Below, in pieces: positions 41,608-52,739 of a stretch of 64,000 bases of DNA. Under the pieces are notes generated by a model. It was not told the DNA's origin. It saw nothing but the letters and a program-made list of their open reading frames with translations, and did not search any database. How positions within the stretch are numbered: position 1 is the first letter of the stretch; each line of letters opens with the position of its first letter. Source of the DNA: Zasmidium citrigriseum. Taxonomy: Eukaryota; Ascomycota; Dothideomycetes; Mycosphaerellales; Mycosphaerellaceae. The position numbers and the translations under genes were made by a program. Location: NCBI GenBank assembly GCA_002786025.1, contig NHNW01000021.1, forward strand, positions 124,001 through 188,000. The letters run 5' to 3'.

Positions 41608-44600
41608 TCACGCCTTCCCGGCGGCAACCTCCTTGGCCCGATCCGCGGCCTCCTGTTCCTTCCTCAAACGCTCCTGTTCGCGCTTCAGCTGATCCGGTCT
41701 CCTCACTGCTATGTCCTTGGGCTTGTAGTCGCTGAAAAGCATCTTGAGCACCTTCTCCACCGACCAGCAACCAACGTAGTCCAGCACCATTAGCACGGTG
41801 AGTGTGATCTTGAAGTCGGTCTCGAAAGGCACAAGCTTGAGCTGCTCGTTGATCTCGGGAATGAATTCGGTTGCGCAGGAGAAGGCGACGGCGGTGACGA
41901 GCACGATGCCCCAGTACATGCCTTTGTTCTCCTTGATCGACTCGCGGAATGGCCGGCCTTGGTAGTTGATGGCAAAGGTGGAGATTTGCTGGATGAGCTG
42001 CAGGAGGTAGATGGCCGAGTTGAGGAGTGATGGCTCGAATTCGCCCTCAAGATCGATCTCGCTGCGGTCCTTCTTGGCCTCAAACTTGTGAACAAAGTCG
42101 GAGATGTAGATAAGGGTGGCGATGTGGACGGCGAATTGACCGAGCACGGATGGAATGATGTACCAGTTCCAGATGTTGTTCTGTGGTCGCTCTTTGGAGA
42201 GTGCCTCGACAGGCTGGATAAATGTTAGTAGTGATCACACCATACGGGCATTTTGTGCTTACCTTGGCGCGGGAAATGCTCAAAAAGCACACACTCATGA
42301 GCATGCCGCTAATAGTTACCTGCCCGTCTCCGAACTTAATACCGTCGAGGTAGAGGACACTCAAGCTGTAAGCACTGATCAAACAGTTGAGAGCCAGAAT
42401 CTTGTACATCTGAATGGTAGCCACAAGCGTGCATCGTCCCTGTCGAATGATATTGGGAATAGCCACGACGTTGGCGAGCTTGCTGGTGAAGGGAGCAGCA
42501 ACAGAAGCATCACCAAGCTTGATGGTCGGTGGCTCGTCTGCGTTCAGCTCCTCTTCGAGCATCGACATGGAGAACTTCTCCGCCATCTGGCTGGCTGCGT
42601 TCTGTGCCCGCTCCTTCTTGATCTCCTGCGGGGTCTTTGGTGGTTGCTGTACCACTGGCTGCGGTGGAGGCGTGTATTTCTGATCGAGAGCTCCGTTCTG
42701 CTCTTGAGCTTCCTTCAAGGCTGCCAGTTGAGACTTGTTCTGTGCTTCGCGCTCCATCGCCTTCTCGTAGTGAGGGTTTTTGGGACCTGGAGGATAGAGA
42801 TGAGCAATTTGTGCTGGGACTGGAGGATCGGGCTGGTTGAAGCGTTGCATCATTGCCTTCTGCTTCTCGTAGATCTCCTTCATCTTCGTCTCACGGAAGT
42901 GCTTGCTGATCTTGTCGAGGTCTTCCTTGGTGCCATTGAGCAGGGCGACACCGACGTGAGCCTGCTTCAAAGCACCGACATCGTTGGTACCGTCTCCAGC
43001 CATGAGCGTAGTGTAGCCTTGCTCCTTCAGTCCGAGAAGGATCTCTTCCTTCTGCTTCGGCGAAACACGAGCGTAGACCCAAGTGTGACGAAGAAGTGCA
43101 TGCCATGCCTTCTGGTCCTTGAACTTGGACAGACCATATCCAGTAACACAGAGATCCTTCGACTTGAGGATTTCGGGGTCCAAGTCTTTCGTGGCATCGA
43201 CTGGGATGTTCGTCTTGTCATCAACGCTTCTCCAGACAAGCTTCTCGCCGCTGTCGTCGTTCTCAGGAGCGTCCAAGATGAGCACGTCGCGGTCCACGAT
43301 TTCCACTTGTCTGGCAACGTGCACGGCAGTGAGCGGGTTGTCACCAGTGATCATGACAACACGATGACTGCTCTCGTTCAACATACGAACAGCCTTGATC
43401 GCATCATCCTTGAGCGGACATTGCAAGATCAGGAAACCAGCGAAATGCAGCTCGCACTCCGCGTCCTCACGCTTCATGTCGTTGACCTTCTTCTGAGAAA
43501 TCTCGTCACTCGTGGAGAGGAATTTGTAACCCAATGCGAGCACACGAGCACCATTCCGGCTGAAGTACTTGTAGGTCTCTTCATATTTGGACGGGACTTC
43601 CACAAGCATCTTGCGAATCGTCTCGGGCGCGCCCTTGACACCGACGAACGTGCCCTTGGTCTTCTTGCCCGTTTGCCGATCGGTGGTCACAGCGGTGGCG
43701 ACAGAGCTCTGCCTCTTCAAGGCGGACGAGAACTGGAATCGACGCTTGATCTGAACTAAGTTGCCGCCAGTCTTTGCCGTCAAGGTATCATTCTTGCCCA
43801 GGGTCCAGCCAAGAGATTGCAGAGTAGCCTTCTCCATAGGCTCACCAACCACATCCCCTTCTTCGAGCTTGACGAGGGCATGAGCGGTAGCGAGTGTCAG
43901 AGTTGTCTCCAATCCAGCATCAGTGACTCGGGTAAGTTGGCTCTGTGCGCCATCGGGTTCTGTCGCTGCGTCTGTTCTACCCAAGAAAAGTCCGGCAATG
44001 CCGTCAACCACAAGGTCCTCTCCGGTCAGCGTGCCAGTCTTGTCGAAGCAAGCAATGTCCACACGACCGGCGAAAGGAATGCGGAATGGCTCAGTACAGA
44101 AGATTGCAAACTTGCTGAGAGCTGCAAGACTGGTGTTCACGGCCAAGCTGAGTTCCATAGGTAGCTCTGGTGGAACGACAGACGTGATGATGAGCACGCA
44201 GTCGAGAAGAAGCTTCGATCGCTTGCGATCTTGCTTGACACCCTCTTTCCAGACGTACCAGGATGCGGCGATGGCGAAGACACAGAGAAACAAGATGAAG
44301 AGAAGGGCCTCGACGTTGTTGGCGCTAACGCGTTCGGTGGAGTAGATCATCGTCCGGACCAAGGCACCCTGGTTGGTTTCAAATCCAGTCTTGATCACGA
44401 TAGCCAGAGCACCCTTATCTGGAGCGGAAGGCACCCCAGAAGCCACCTGAGGGACGGTCTCCGTACCGTCTTCAGAAGCGTTGCCGTGCTGCACCTGCAA
44501 GACCTTGGTCCCTCCCCAGAGCAAAGCATTCTTGTCCAGTCCTTCAGGCTCCAGACGGGCGTCCTCGGGTCGCAGTTGAATTGAGTCCTTGAGCACGGGT

Positions 44601-45603
44601 GTACTCTCACCAGAAAGCATAGCCTCGTTGACAATTGCACTGCCCTCAACAAGCAGCATATCGCAAGCAACGCCAGAGTCTTCTTTCGTTCGGCCAACAG
44701 AAACCAAGTCTCCGGGAAGAAGAGCATCGCTACGGACCTCAGTCCACTTCTTCTCGCGATATACCCAAACGTCGTACGGCTTGATGCTCATGCCCCGGAA
44801 TTCCTTCAACGTCCTCTGGCGTTGCCACACAACCGTGGACTCGAACACCACAAGCATGAACAGGGTGAACAGCGAATAGTACCAGTACTCGTCCAACATC
44901 CAGAGTCCAACACAGAAGATCTGGAAGACGAAGAACGGCGCAACCGCATGCTCCTTGAACAGCTCCGTGAATGTAGGCACAGGAATGTCAAAGATATTCT
45001 GTCCGTAGTACTGCTGTAGTCTCTCAATGTCCGCCTTGTTATCCAGACCCTTCGATTGCTGAAAGTCCTTGATCAGAGGCTTCGGCTCCTGGTCGATGCT
45101 ATACGAGAGAGGCGCAAAAGTGCCCTTCTGCTCATCGTACAAGAACCGTCTCTTCTGGAACAAGAAACTGACATTCTCCTTCCCAGCGACTTTCTCTTTC
45201 TTGATTTCACAGATCTCGCTCGCACCGGCGTTGGCTTCGGGAATGACCTTGATGAGTGACGCATCTTGCACACTCTTCGCGCGAGTCGCAGTGAACCAGG
45301 CGCGAAGGTTGACGTCCCAGAAGGTCATAAGCCATAGCAAAGATTGTAGCGTGACGATGGTGCCGGAGAAGACAAAGGTCCATTCTTGCCCGTTGATGTA
45401 CTTGTCGTAGCTTTCGGTCGAGAGGTAGACGCTGAAGAAGGCGGGCCAGAGGAAGAGAAAAGGCCAGATATAGGCGTGGAGGAAGATGGAGAGAGGGTTG
45501 TGCAGAGAGGCCGACTTGATCTCGGCTCTGTCCACGAGCGGCGCCCTGCAAGGCATGGTCAGTTGCAATCGCGTCAATATCGAGTATCAGCATGATCTTA
45601 CAT
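41608..45603 (-). CDS. spf1: P5A-type ATPase SPF1 (ER transmembrane-helix dislocase)
   Basis: ER P-type ATPase that removes mistargeted transmembrane helices and affects ER lipid, Mn and protein homeostasis. Exons (minus strand): 45603-45602, 45545-42263 and 42213-41608; 1296 aa. The first coding exon is only the A and T of the start codon. The 56-nt intron (GTAAGA, CTGAC branch, TTGCAG) supplies the G from the next exon, giving MAPLVDRAEIKSA, the usual fungal N-terminus. Landmarks are the P5A signature PPELPMELS, phosphorylation site DKTGTLT (about residue 500), nucleotide-domain KGAPE, MITGDNPLT and hinge GDGTNDVGALK. An ARQ/Pro-rich cytosolic insert is followed by the last membrane helices in exon 3. 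The C-terminus is a charged coiled tail ending EVAAGKA. If the first intron is retained, an ATG at 45556 is in frame and gives MPCRAPLVD instead. Confidence 0.94.
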
Positions 45604-46124
45604 GTTGGCAGATGGAATTGTCGTGCACAAGAAGCAGGTGTCCTTTCGAAGTCGCTACCAACAACTATCTTCAAGCGGGCTTCACAGCCGCCGATTGGCT
45701 GGAATTTGATCCTCTCGATGCCTCAGCAGACGTCACGCGGCGGCGATGGCGAAGTATCACATGCAATTCACGAAGAGACTTTGAAAATCGGGAGAACATC
45801 TACTGCTCCTGTAAAGCTTCTCATTGTCCATCTATCATATCCGCTTGTAGGCCGGAGCCATGGCTGCACTTCAGCAGCTTCTCATCACCCATCCAGTTGC
45901 CAAGCGAAGTAGCATCTCATCTCAGTCTCATAACGCCCACGCCTTGCTAAAGAGCAATCCCAGCCCAGTCGTTGCACCCATGATGCCGTCGGTCGAAGTC
46001 GAAAGTCATGCTCATCTGTCGGCTGCTCGCCGCCCGCCGTCCACCGTCCGCCGATGCTGCCGAGCCCTCCCAGAACGCCACAGGTTGTTGCATGAAGAAA
46101 AAAGAAAGGATGCAGATACTCACT
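45604..46124. other. spf1 5' region and cul1 3' flank
   Basis: About 520 nt. Both neighbours are on the minus strand. Open frames here have no family signal. Confidence 0.45.
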
Positions 46125-48513
46125 TTAGGCAAGATAGCCCAGCTCGTCGCCCTCTAGACGCTCGAGGTACTCCTTCTCGAGAAGAATGTCAATGCACTTC
46201 TTGATGTCGGAGACCTTGGGCGAGAAGCGGTTCTTGATCTGTCCGATCGTCTCCGAGACGAGTTGCGCGTGCTTCATGGTCTTGCGAGACTTCATGATGC
46301 GGACGATGGCGGACTATAGACACAATCAGTACACCCTCAATGACATGAAATGTTAGTAAATCCGAACTTACCTGCATGAGCATCTTGCGGTCCTCCTCGA
46401 TCGTCTTGTGAGTGTCCTCAACCTCTTGCTTCTGCTCAGACTTGATGCCGATGTTCAGGTTGACCTTGAGCTTCTTGTTCTTGAAGCCGTAGTTGAGCGA
46501 GTAGGTCGTTCCCGACTGGGGAGGCGCGCCGGCAGGCTCTGCAGTCAGTACCTTGGCCTTCAGCATGATGCCGATGGAAGGATCCAGAGTCTCCTTGTTG
46601 AGAGAAGTCATGGCCGTAATGTCATCGTAGGTGACCTTGTCGTTCTCGTTAAAAAGCAGCAGGATGGCCATCTGGTAGGTAGAGACCTGGAACGTGTACG
46701 GCACTTTGTTCATCTTGACGTAGTTGGCTCGGATCTCGCCCTTGCACAAGTGCCACAGCCAAGTCAGCTTGCGGCCACCGTGCTTGTTGCTGTAGAAGGT
46801 CTGGAAGCGCTCGTAGGTCTTGATGATGAGGTTTGGCGCGGCGAACGGCGTGCTGGGAGGCTGGAGCGGCCAGAAACCAGTACCGAGAATCTGGTAGTAA
46901 GCATCGACCTCTTCCTTGCGATCCTCCTTGTCGATGTTCTGAGACACCCACTCCTCGTAGTCGTTGTTCAGATCGCGAGAAGTCTGCATATCCTGGAACA
47001 TGCGCTGGAGCTTGTTAGTGTACTCAAATCCGGAAGCGTCTTTGAGCTTGGAGATCATGGACGTCTCCGCATCGCCCGAAGCAGAGGTGCCGTTGACGAG
47101 ACGCTTGGCAAGGTGTCTGCTGTAGAACTTCTGGAAGACGTCCTTGTCCTCAATGTACTTGAAGATGGTCATGACCTGGTTGAGCATCTGCTCCATGTCG
47201 TCCTCCTCCGTCGCCTTTGTCGACCGCTTGAGCACGTTGTCAGCGTGCTTCGCGAGCAGCTCCGGAGACCGACTTGAGTTCTTGGCGCAGACTTTGTTGC
47301 GGTTGACGTACTCTCGGCAGGCGTTGTCGAGCGAGCGGACGAACTCTGACTCTCCAGTGAAGGCGTTCTTAACCAGAGCGGCGTACTGGGTGTGAACCTC
47401 GAGCAATGCGTCGATGTACGCCTTGGGATCGAGGCTCTCACCCTGCTCAGCAACCTTCTCAATCGCGAGGTGGCCGGCCTGGCGGACGTGAGTCTCGAAG
47501 CGAGTGCGGAGTGGGTCGAGGCCTTCAGGAATGCGAGCCAGCAGCTTGTACATCCGGGCCATGTCGTCTTCGCGATCGTTGTCAAGCAGGATCTGGAACT
47601 CGTCACGCAGGGTGGTGGCATGCTTAGCGATGAGGGCCGTCTCGCAGCACTTCATGAGTGGCTGCATGATCTCCGGCAGGAGGTAGAGAGGCACACGCTC
47701 CTTCTCCTCGTCCAATCTCCGCTCGGCCTTCTTCATGTAGTCAACCACAGAGTTCTCGGCCAAGAACTGCTGCGACTCCTTCTCGTAATATGCTGAGGTG
47801 GCCTCGAGGTAGGGCTTCTCGAAGTACTGGCGATAGACGTCGAGAGTCGTCTTGGTGCTGTCCTGGTCGTCGATGCCGAGCGAAACGAATGACTGAACCA
47901 CGTCCTTGATCTTGGACTGCTCAATGGTCTCGCCGTTGCGCTGCTTCTCGACCAGGCGCAGCACCGCGTCCATCACAGCGTTCTGTGTGCTTCCAAACAT
48001 ATCCTCCTTCCACCGCACGAGATGCAGGGTGTAGATGTCGTACACATCCTTCTTGCCCTCGTCCATCTCACGCTTCACCCAGTGGCGGTTCAGGTATCGG
48101 AAAAGGTGGTTGTTGTACATGCCTGCCTGGGTGTACCGCTTCCACTCTTTGATGTAGAATGTGAGAAGGGCCTCATCGGCGTGCTTGACCATGTCGGCGT
48201 GGACACCGGCGAGATGGCGCTTGAGGTACTCATTGAGGCGATGATAGAGATCCTCTCCGAGAAGGTGGGCGCCGCGATGGTTGGAGTGGAGGTTAGCATT
48301 CGCTTGGTTGCCGACGGCTTTCTGAGCCGTGCAGAAGTTGTGGATGGAAGTGTAGAGCGACATGTAGGTCTTGAGATCGACGCCGTCGCTGAGGCTGTAC
48401 ATGATACGCTCCACGCCCCACTCGAGGAAGTTCCAAGTGCCGTTGATATCGTCCTTGTTGGTGGGCATCGGGGGCGGCGGCTGCTTCGCCATGCTCGCGG
48501 TCTTACCAGACAT
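46125..48513 (-). CDS. cul1: Cullin-1, SCF ubiquitin ligase scaffold
   Basis: Scaffold of SCF complexes: the N-terminal repeats bind Skp1/F-box proteins and the C-terminal domain binds Rbx1. Exons (minus strand): 48513-46372 and 46313-46125; 776 aa. The start region has [35 protein letters not shown], typical of CUL1. The cullin homology domain includes [24 protein letters not shown] and [17 protein letters not shown]. Exon 2 holds the neddylation site [13 protein letters not shown], in which the Lys of IMKSRK is modified, and the terminal winged-helix end [14 protein letters not shown]. The 58-nt intron (GTAAGT...TAG, with TACTAAC branch) joins in phase 0 just before the neddylation site. 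If it were not removed, the product would lose that site. Confidence 0.95.
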
Positions 48514-49254
48514 GGCGGGCGGAGATCGGTGGTGTGTGTTGGTGATGAAGAGGGAGCGTGTGCGCGACGCACAAGAAGATATGCGAGCGGTAGGAGCTGC
48601 TGTCGCGGGCCGCTACCAGGCAGCTCTCCGTTCAGCTGTGCAGAAGCGTGAGTGAAGCGTGGCGAGCCTCAGGCTGCTGGCTTTGTCGGAGGTGCTGCGG
48701 CGGGGTGCGCGCTGCGGATGGTGATGGCTGGTGCTGATAAATGTGCGTGCGGACGCGGATGGATGCTGGCGACTGGCGCGGTGCAGTCGGCGGCGGATGG
48801 ATGTGTGTGCGGGAAAGAAAGGAAGGAAGTCGGCGCAGGCTCGAGAAGAGAGAGGGCGCTGGAGGGTTGGATGTGGTAGGAGTGTCGGGGTGGTAGAAGC
48901 AGCGTCACTGCGGCGAGTTAAAAGGACGCGAAGATTCACCGAGTCACGGCAAGGCAGCAAAAGCTTATTCGAGTGACAGCAAGAAGTCACTATTTTATCT
49001 TCACATGTTCAGTGGGAAGTAAGCACGTGCGAGACATGTGAAGGGAATGGTAGATTTGCTGTCTTTCCTGAGGCACAAAGACCTGAGCTGAGTGATGCCT
49101 TTTTGTACACCTATTGCTACATCTCTATACTGCTACAACGCTTTTGCTGGAAAGCCTCCCTTTTAAGGCTCTTCATGATTCGGAGTATGCGATAATGGCA
49201 TCTGACGTGCCTCTACAATCCATATCGACGCTCTCGTTCGATGCCGGGTCGAGA
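48514..49254. other. cul1 promoter region and mia40 3' flank
   Basis: About 740 nt. GT-rich purine segments occur around 48700-48900. No gene is recognised. Confidence 0.45.
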
Positions 49255-50147
49255 TCATTTCGCGGTGTTGGAGTCCCGGGTATCGTGCCACGCCTTGGGC
49301 ACCATCTCCTCCGATTCCTTCAGCGGTTCGTTGTCGCGCTTGACTTGCTCCGTTGCTGCTCGGGCACGCTGACGTTGCTCTGGCTCTGCCGACTCTTTTG
49401 AAGGCTGTGCAGTCGCGACTGGTGCTGGTTGCGACTCAGTTGTGCCCTCTTGCTGTCCCTCCGCTGCAATCTGAGCATCGACCTCCTCCTCATCCAGCTC
49501 AGATCCGTAGATCTCGGGGTGCTCGCGGAAGCAGTTCTGCATTGTCTTGAAATGCTCGATGCACTCCACGCCCTTTGGCTCCTCTTTTGAGTATACAAAG
49601 CAGCTGAATGCAGCTCTGAACTGCTCGCCGCAGGGTCCGTATGCCATTCCACCCAGACATGGGCAGTCCCAGTTGATCTCGCCTGTCTCTTCATTGAAAG
49701 CACCCTGCTGTTCTGCTTCCTCTTCCAAAGCACCTGCATCGCCCGCTACTGGCTCGTTGCCCGCTGGCACGACTTCTTGTGCTGCATTCTGTTCCTGAGG
49801 CTGCTGGAGAGTTGATCGAGCTCGCGCTCGGCGTTGTTCTGCTATCGAATCGACGGTTCTGTGGTTCTCCGATTCGTGTGGCGTTTCTAGTGGTGCATGG
49901 GGTGCATCTATTCAATGTCAGTATCTGCCCCTCATCAAATAACTGACTTGTACACACATTGTGGCTCTTCCGCAAATACCGACGATGTGTTATAGTAGTA
50001 CACAATCGCGCCTGCCGCCGCCCATCTTACAGCAGCTCCTCTCCATGTCCCTGACTTTGATGCAGAAGTGCTTGCGAATCGCTTTCCGATCTGCGCTTTT
50101 GGTATCGCGCGCGCTGTCGTTGCTGCCCGAAATGCCGGCCGAAACAT
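49255..50147 (-). CDS. mia40: MIA40, mitochondrial intermembrane-space oxidoreductase
   Basis: Oxidises and traps small Cys-rich proteins entering the intermembrane space, working with Erv1. Exons (minus strand): 50147-49958 and 49907-49255; 280 aa. Residues 1-30 are an Arg-rich mitochondrial presequence ([21 protein letters not shown]). A membrane segment follows ([16 protein letters not shown]), anchoring the protein in the inner membrane as in yeast. The active CPC is at 145-147, and the twin CX9C motifs are C156/C166 and C178/C188, spaced as in MIA40. The acidic Gln/Glu tail is typical. The 50-nt intron (GTGTGT...TAG) joins in phase 1. The start is the first ATG of the frame. It is head-to-head with the thiamine pyrophosphokinase gene, 239 nt apart. 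Confidence 0.95.
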
Positions 50148-50386
50148 CTTCAATGCCTAATGACAAGGAAAAAGAAGGAAAGTTGTACGCAGATTTGCGA
50201 TGCTCCTCGATGGCAATGCTTTCCAGATGGCCTCCCGCAATTAATCAGCCGCGAAGATTCCGGCACGGCCCTTCTCGTCGCTTCTTGCCGCTGATGCACG
50301 TCATCCCGACTTGTGAAACCGTCGCCGATCTGGAGAGATCTCGCACGCATGCATGCAGCTGAGATTCGGACAAGTCAAACACGAAC

Positions 50387-51250
50387 ATGGAGGTATGTCG
50401 AAATACCAGATTGCCCCATTGTGCCCTACCTAACTTCTACCAGAATGGTGCCTCCAATGGGCGTAAAGTTTCGACAACGACTGAATTAAGGCCGACACGA
50501 TATCTTGAAGACAACCCCACGAATTCGTCAGATCCCGCTGTTGCTTTGATCGTTCTGAATACCGCTATCAGTGACTTCACGTACTTCAAGCGACTGTACG
50601 ATCAAGCCGGCTTCGTTGTCTGCGCGGATGGGGGAGCCAACCGATTACACGACCTGCTAATCAGCCAATTTCCCGACCGTGGAGTTCTGAAAGCATTGGA
50701 ATCTGCAAAGCCTGACGCGATACATGGCGATCTGGACTCCCTAGATGAGACTGTCAAGTTACGATACGAGGAGATTGGTGTCGAGGCCTCTCATGACCCA
50801 GACCAGTACTGCACCGACTTTGACAAGACCATCAAAAAGACCATTGAGCAGGTGCCGGACGTTCAAGACGTCCTGGTATTAGGTAGCTTGAGTGGACGAG
50901 TCGATCAGGGCATCGGGCTCTTGCACGAGTTATACAGGCAGCAGAAGTACACACACCCTGAGCTTCGCTTCTGGCTCTTCTCAGAAGCCAGCATCAGCGT
51001 TCTATTGCAACCAGGAACGACCGTCATTCACACTCCGCTGAAAGATGGCCTCATTACACGGAACGCTGGCATACTTCCTTTGTATGGCAAGGCCTCGATT
51101 ACCCTGAAAGGATTCGAGTGGGATGTCGAGGACTGGCCCACAGAGATGGGCGGCCAAGTCAGCACCTCGAACCACATCTTTGCGGATCAGATCACCATAA
51201 CCACAGATAACGATGTGCTGTTTACTGTCGAGCGGAAAGCCTGGAGATGA
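50387..51250 (+). CDS. thi80: Thiamine pyrophosphokinase
   Basis: Transfers pyrophosphate from ATP to thiamine to make the cofactor thiamine diphosphate. Proposed exons are 50387-50392 and 50444-51250, 270 aa. The 51-nt intron has GTATGT, a CTAAC branch and CAG. It is a multiple of three without an in-frame stop, so reading through would give a 287-aa version with 17 added residues (VCRNTR...NFYQ). Family motifs are VVCADGGANRLHD, PDAIHGDLDSL and the downstream QYCTDFDKTI; LVLGSLSGRVDQG follows, and the C-terminal beta-sandwich part includes TSNHIFADQITITTDNDVLFTVE. The protein is cytosolic. Only two codons precede the intron. Confidence 0.93.
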   Translation: MEVCRNTRLPHCALPNFYQNGASNGRKVSTTTELRPTRYLEDNPTNSSDPAVALIVLNTAISDFTYFKRLYDQAGFVVCADGGANRLHDLLISQFPDRGVLKALESAKPDAIHGDLDSLDETVKLRYEEIGVEASHDPDQYCTDFDKTIKKTIEQVPDVQDVLVLGSLSGRVDQGIGLLHELYRQQKYTHPELRFWLFSEASISVLLQPGTTVIHTPLKDGLITRNAGILPLYGKASITLKGFEWDVEDWPTEMGGQVSTSNHIFADQITITTDNDVLFTVERKAWR

Positions 51251-52739
51251 GATCCCAACCAACCCATTTGGAAGCATTTTGCATGCCAAATCATTGAGCC
51301 TGATGATGACTGTAGCACCCGAGCTACAGGTACAAGGTCGCTCCCATTTCCGGGGACATGGCTTGGGCCGAGGGTATCACTTGCTATTTCGAGAGAGCAC
51401 ATGCCGCGTTCGAGGATGATCCGAATTCGTTGCTCTCAAATCGAGGATGCCTCTTGTGGATCGTGGCACGAGCAAGGCTGATGCTGACGATTCCAAATAT
51501 TGGCGATCTCTAAAGCAGTGATCTGCAACGTCAGTACATGGACTTGGTTCGCAGAACAGTGCAGATATGTGTAGATCGCTCGCGCTTGGAAGATGTCCGT
51601 GAAGTGGAAGACAATATTGGACATTTTGGAACGTGATGTTGATGACGTTCGAAGCTGGTATCGAAAGGCCCTTGCATTAGCTTTGTAGTACAAGGCGTAT
51701 CGCATGCTTGATCTGCACGTGCCCGTCAAGCACATGGATCCACGTTGGAGTGGACGTCACCAAGAAGGCGTCTGCTGCTGAAGTGGCCGATGATCCAGCA
51801 AAGTCTTTGAAATAGATTGTTCGTATGCTAAAATGACTGTGCGGTAGACACAATATGTCAGACTGTCCATATGACCAAGACCATGGCGTGTGACGAGAAG
51901 CAGAAGAAGCCGTGCTGGGAAAATATAGCAAACAAAAGCCTCAACTCGCACACACAAAACCCTGTGAGTAACAGAATGTTTGACGCAGTCCGTCACAACA
52001 TCAACCCATATACATGTCCCACTTCACCGTCATGCTGGGCATTGCCGAAATGTATATTCTGGAAGTACTTTGCTTTGAGGTTGCGAACTTGAAGACCGGC
52101 AACACAAGAGACTCGACTAAGCCACAGACGCCACGTCGCACGCAGGCCCGTCCAATCCGCGATCTCAAACTGGCAGTCGCGAGAAATGGGCTGTCTTGTG
52201 ACAAGTTTTGGCGATGAGACGTGAAGTGAAGAGGAGGTGAGGTCGTCGGCTGTAGCCGAGTCTAGCGAGTTCAAGGGTTTTGGGAAGGCGCGGCTGGGGG
52301 AGAGCAACGAAAAGAATTCTTGCCGCCCACTGCAACACAACCACGACTGCATTGTACAACCCACGATCTGGACCGCCGCAGTGGACGTGTTCGACTCGAC
52401 AATTTGGCGGCATCGATCTGTCTGGCACGAACTGACCACCGCCGGTCCCGCGCCTTCGAATCGCATTCTCCTTCCATCGTCCCGGCCCCGCATACTGCAC
52501 CACGAGCGACCTTCCCAGCGGCCATGGACGGCGGCAGGCCATGAGCGCACCTGCCGTGCCCTTCACTCGAGAGCATCGCACCCTCAGTCCGCGCACCCTC
52601 GCCGCGCCGTACCTCTGTCGCTGACTCGTGCTCCACCGCGCAGTCCTTAATATAATACCACATTTCCACCACTGCAAGCTTCTTCCACCGCGCGAACACC
52701 ACATACCACCAGTCGATACCCACCACCGATTCTTCCACC
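51251..52739. other. Intergenic region with possible gene relic
   Basis: Between 51358 and about 51780 three consecutive short plus-strand frames look protein-like but are broken by stops and frame changes (see findings). From about 52250 to the importin start the sequence is probably promoter and leader of the importin gene. No intact gene is recognised. Confidence 0.4.

Noticed and set aside
42155..43759. 534-codon plus-strand open frame
   Set aside because: It lies fully antisense to the well-supported spf1 coding exon, and its composition is the mirror of that gene's codon use.
46408..47277. 289-codon plus-strand open frame
   Set aside because: Antisense to cul1, Leu/Val/Arg-rich, with no family motif; typical shadow of a C/G-ending codon gene.
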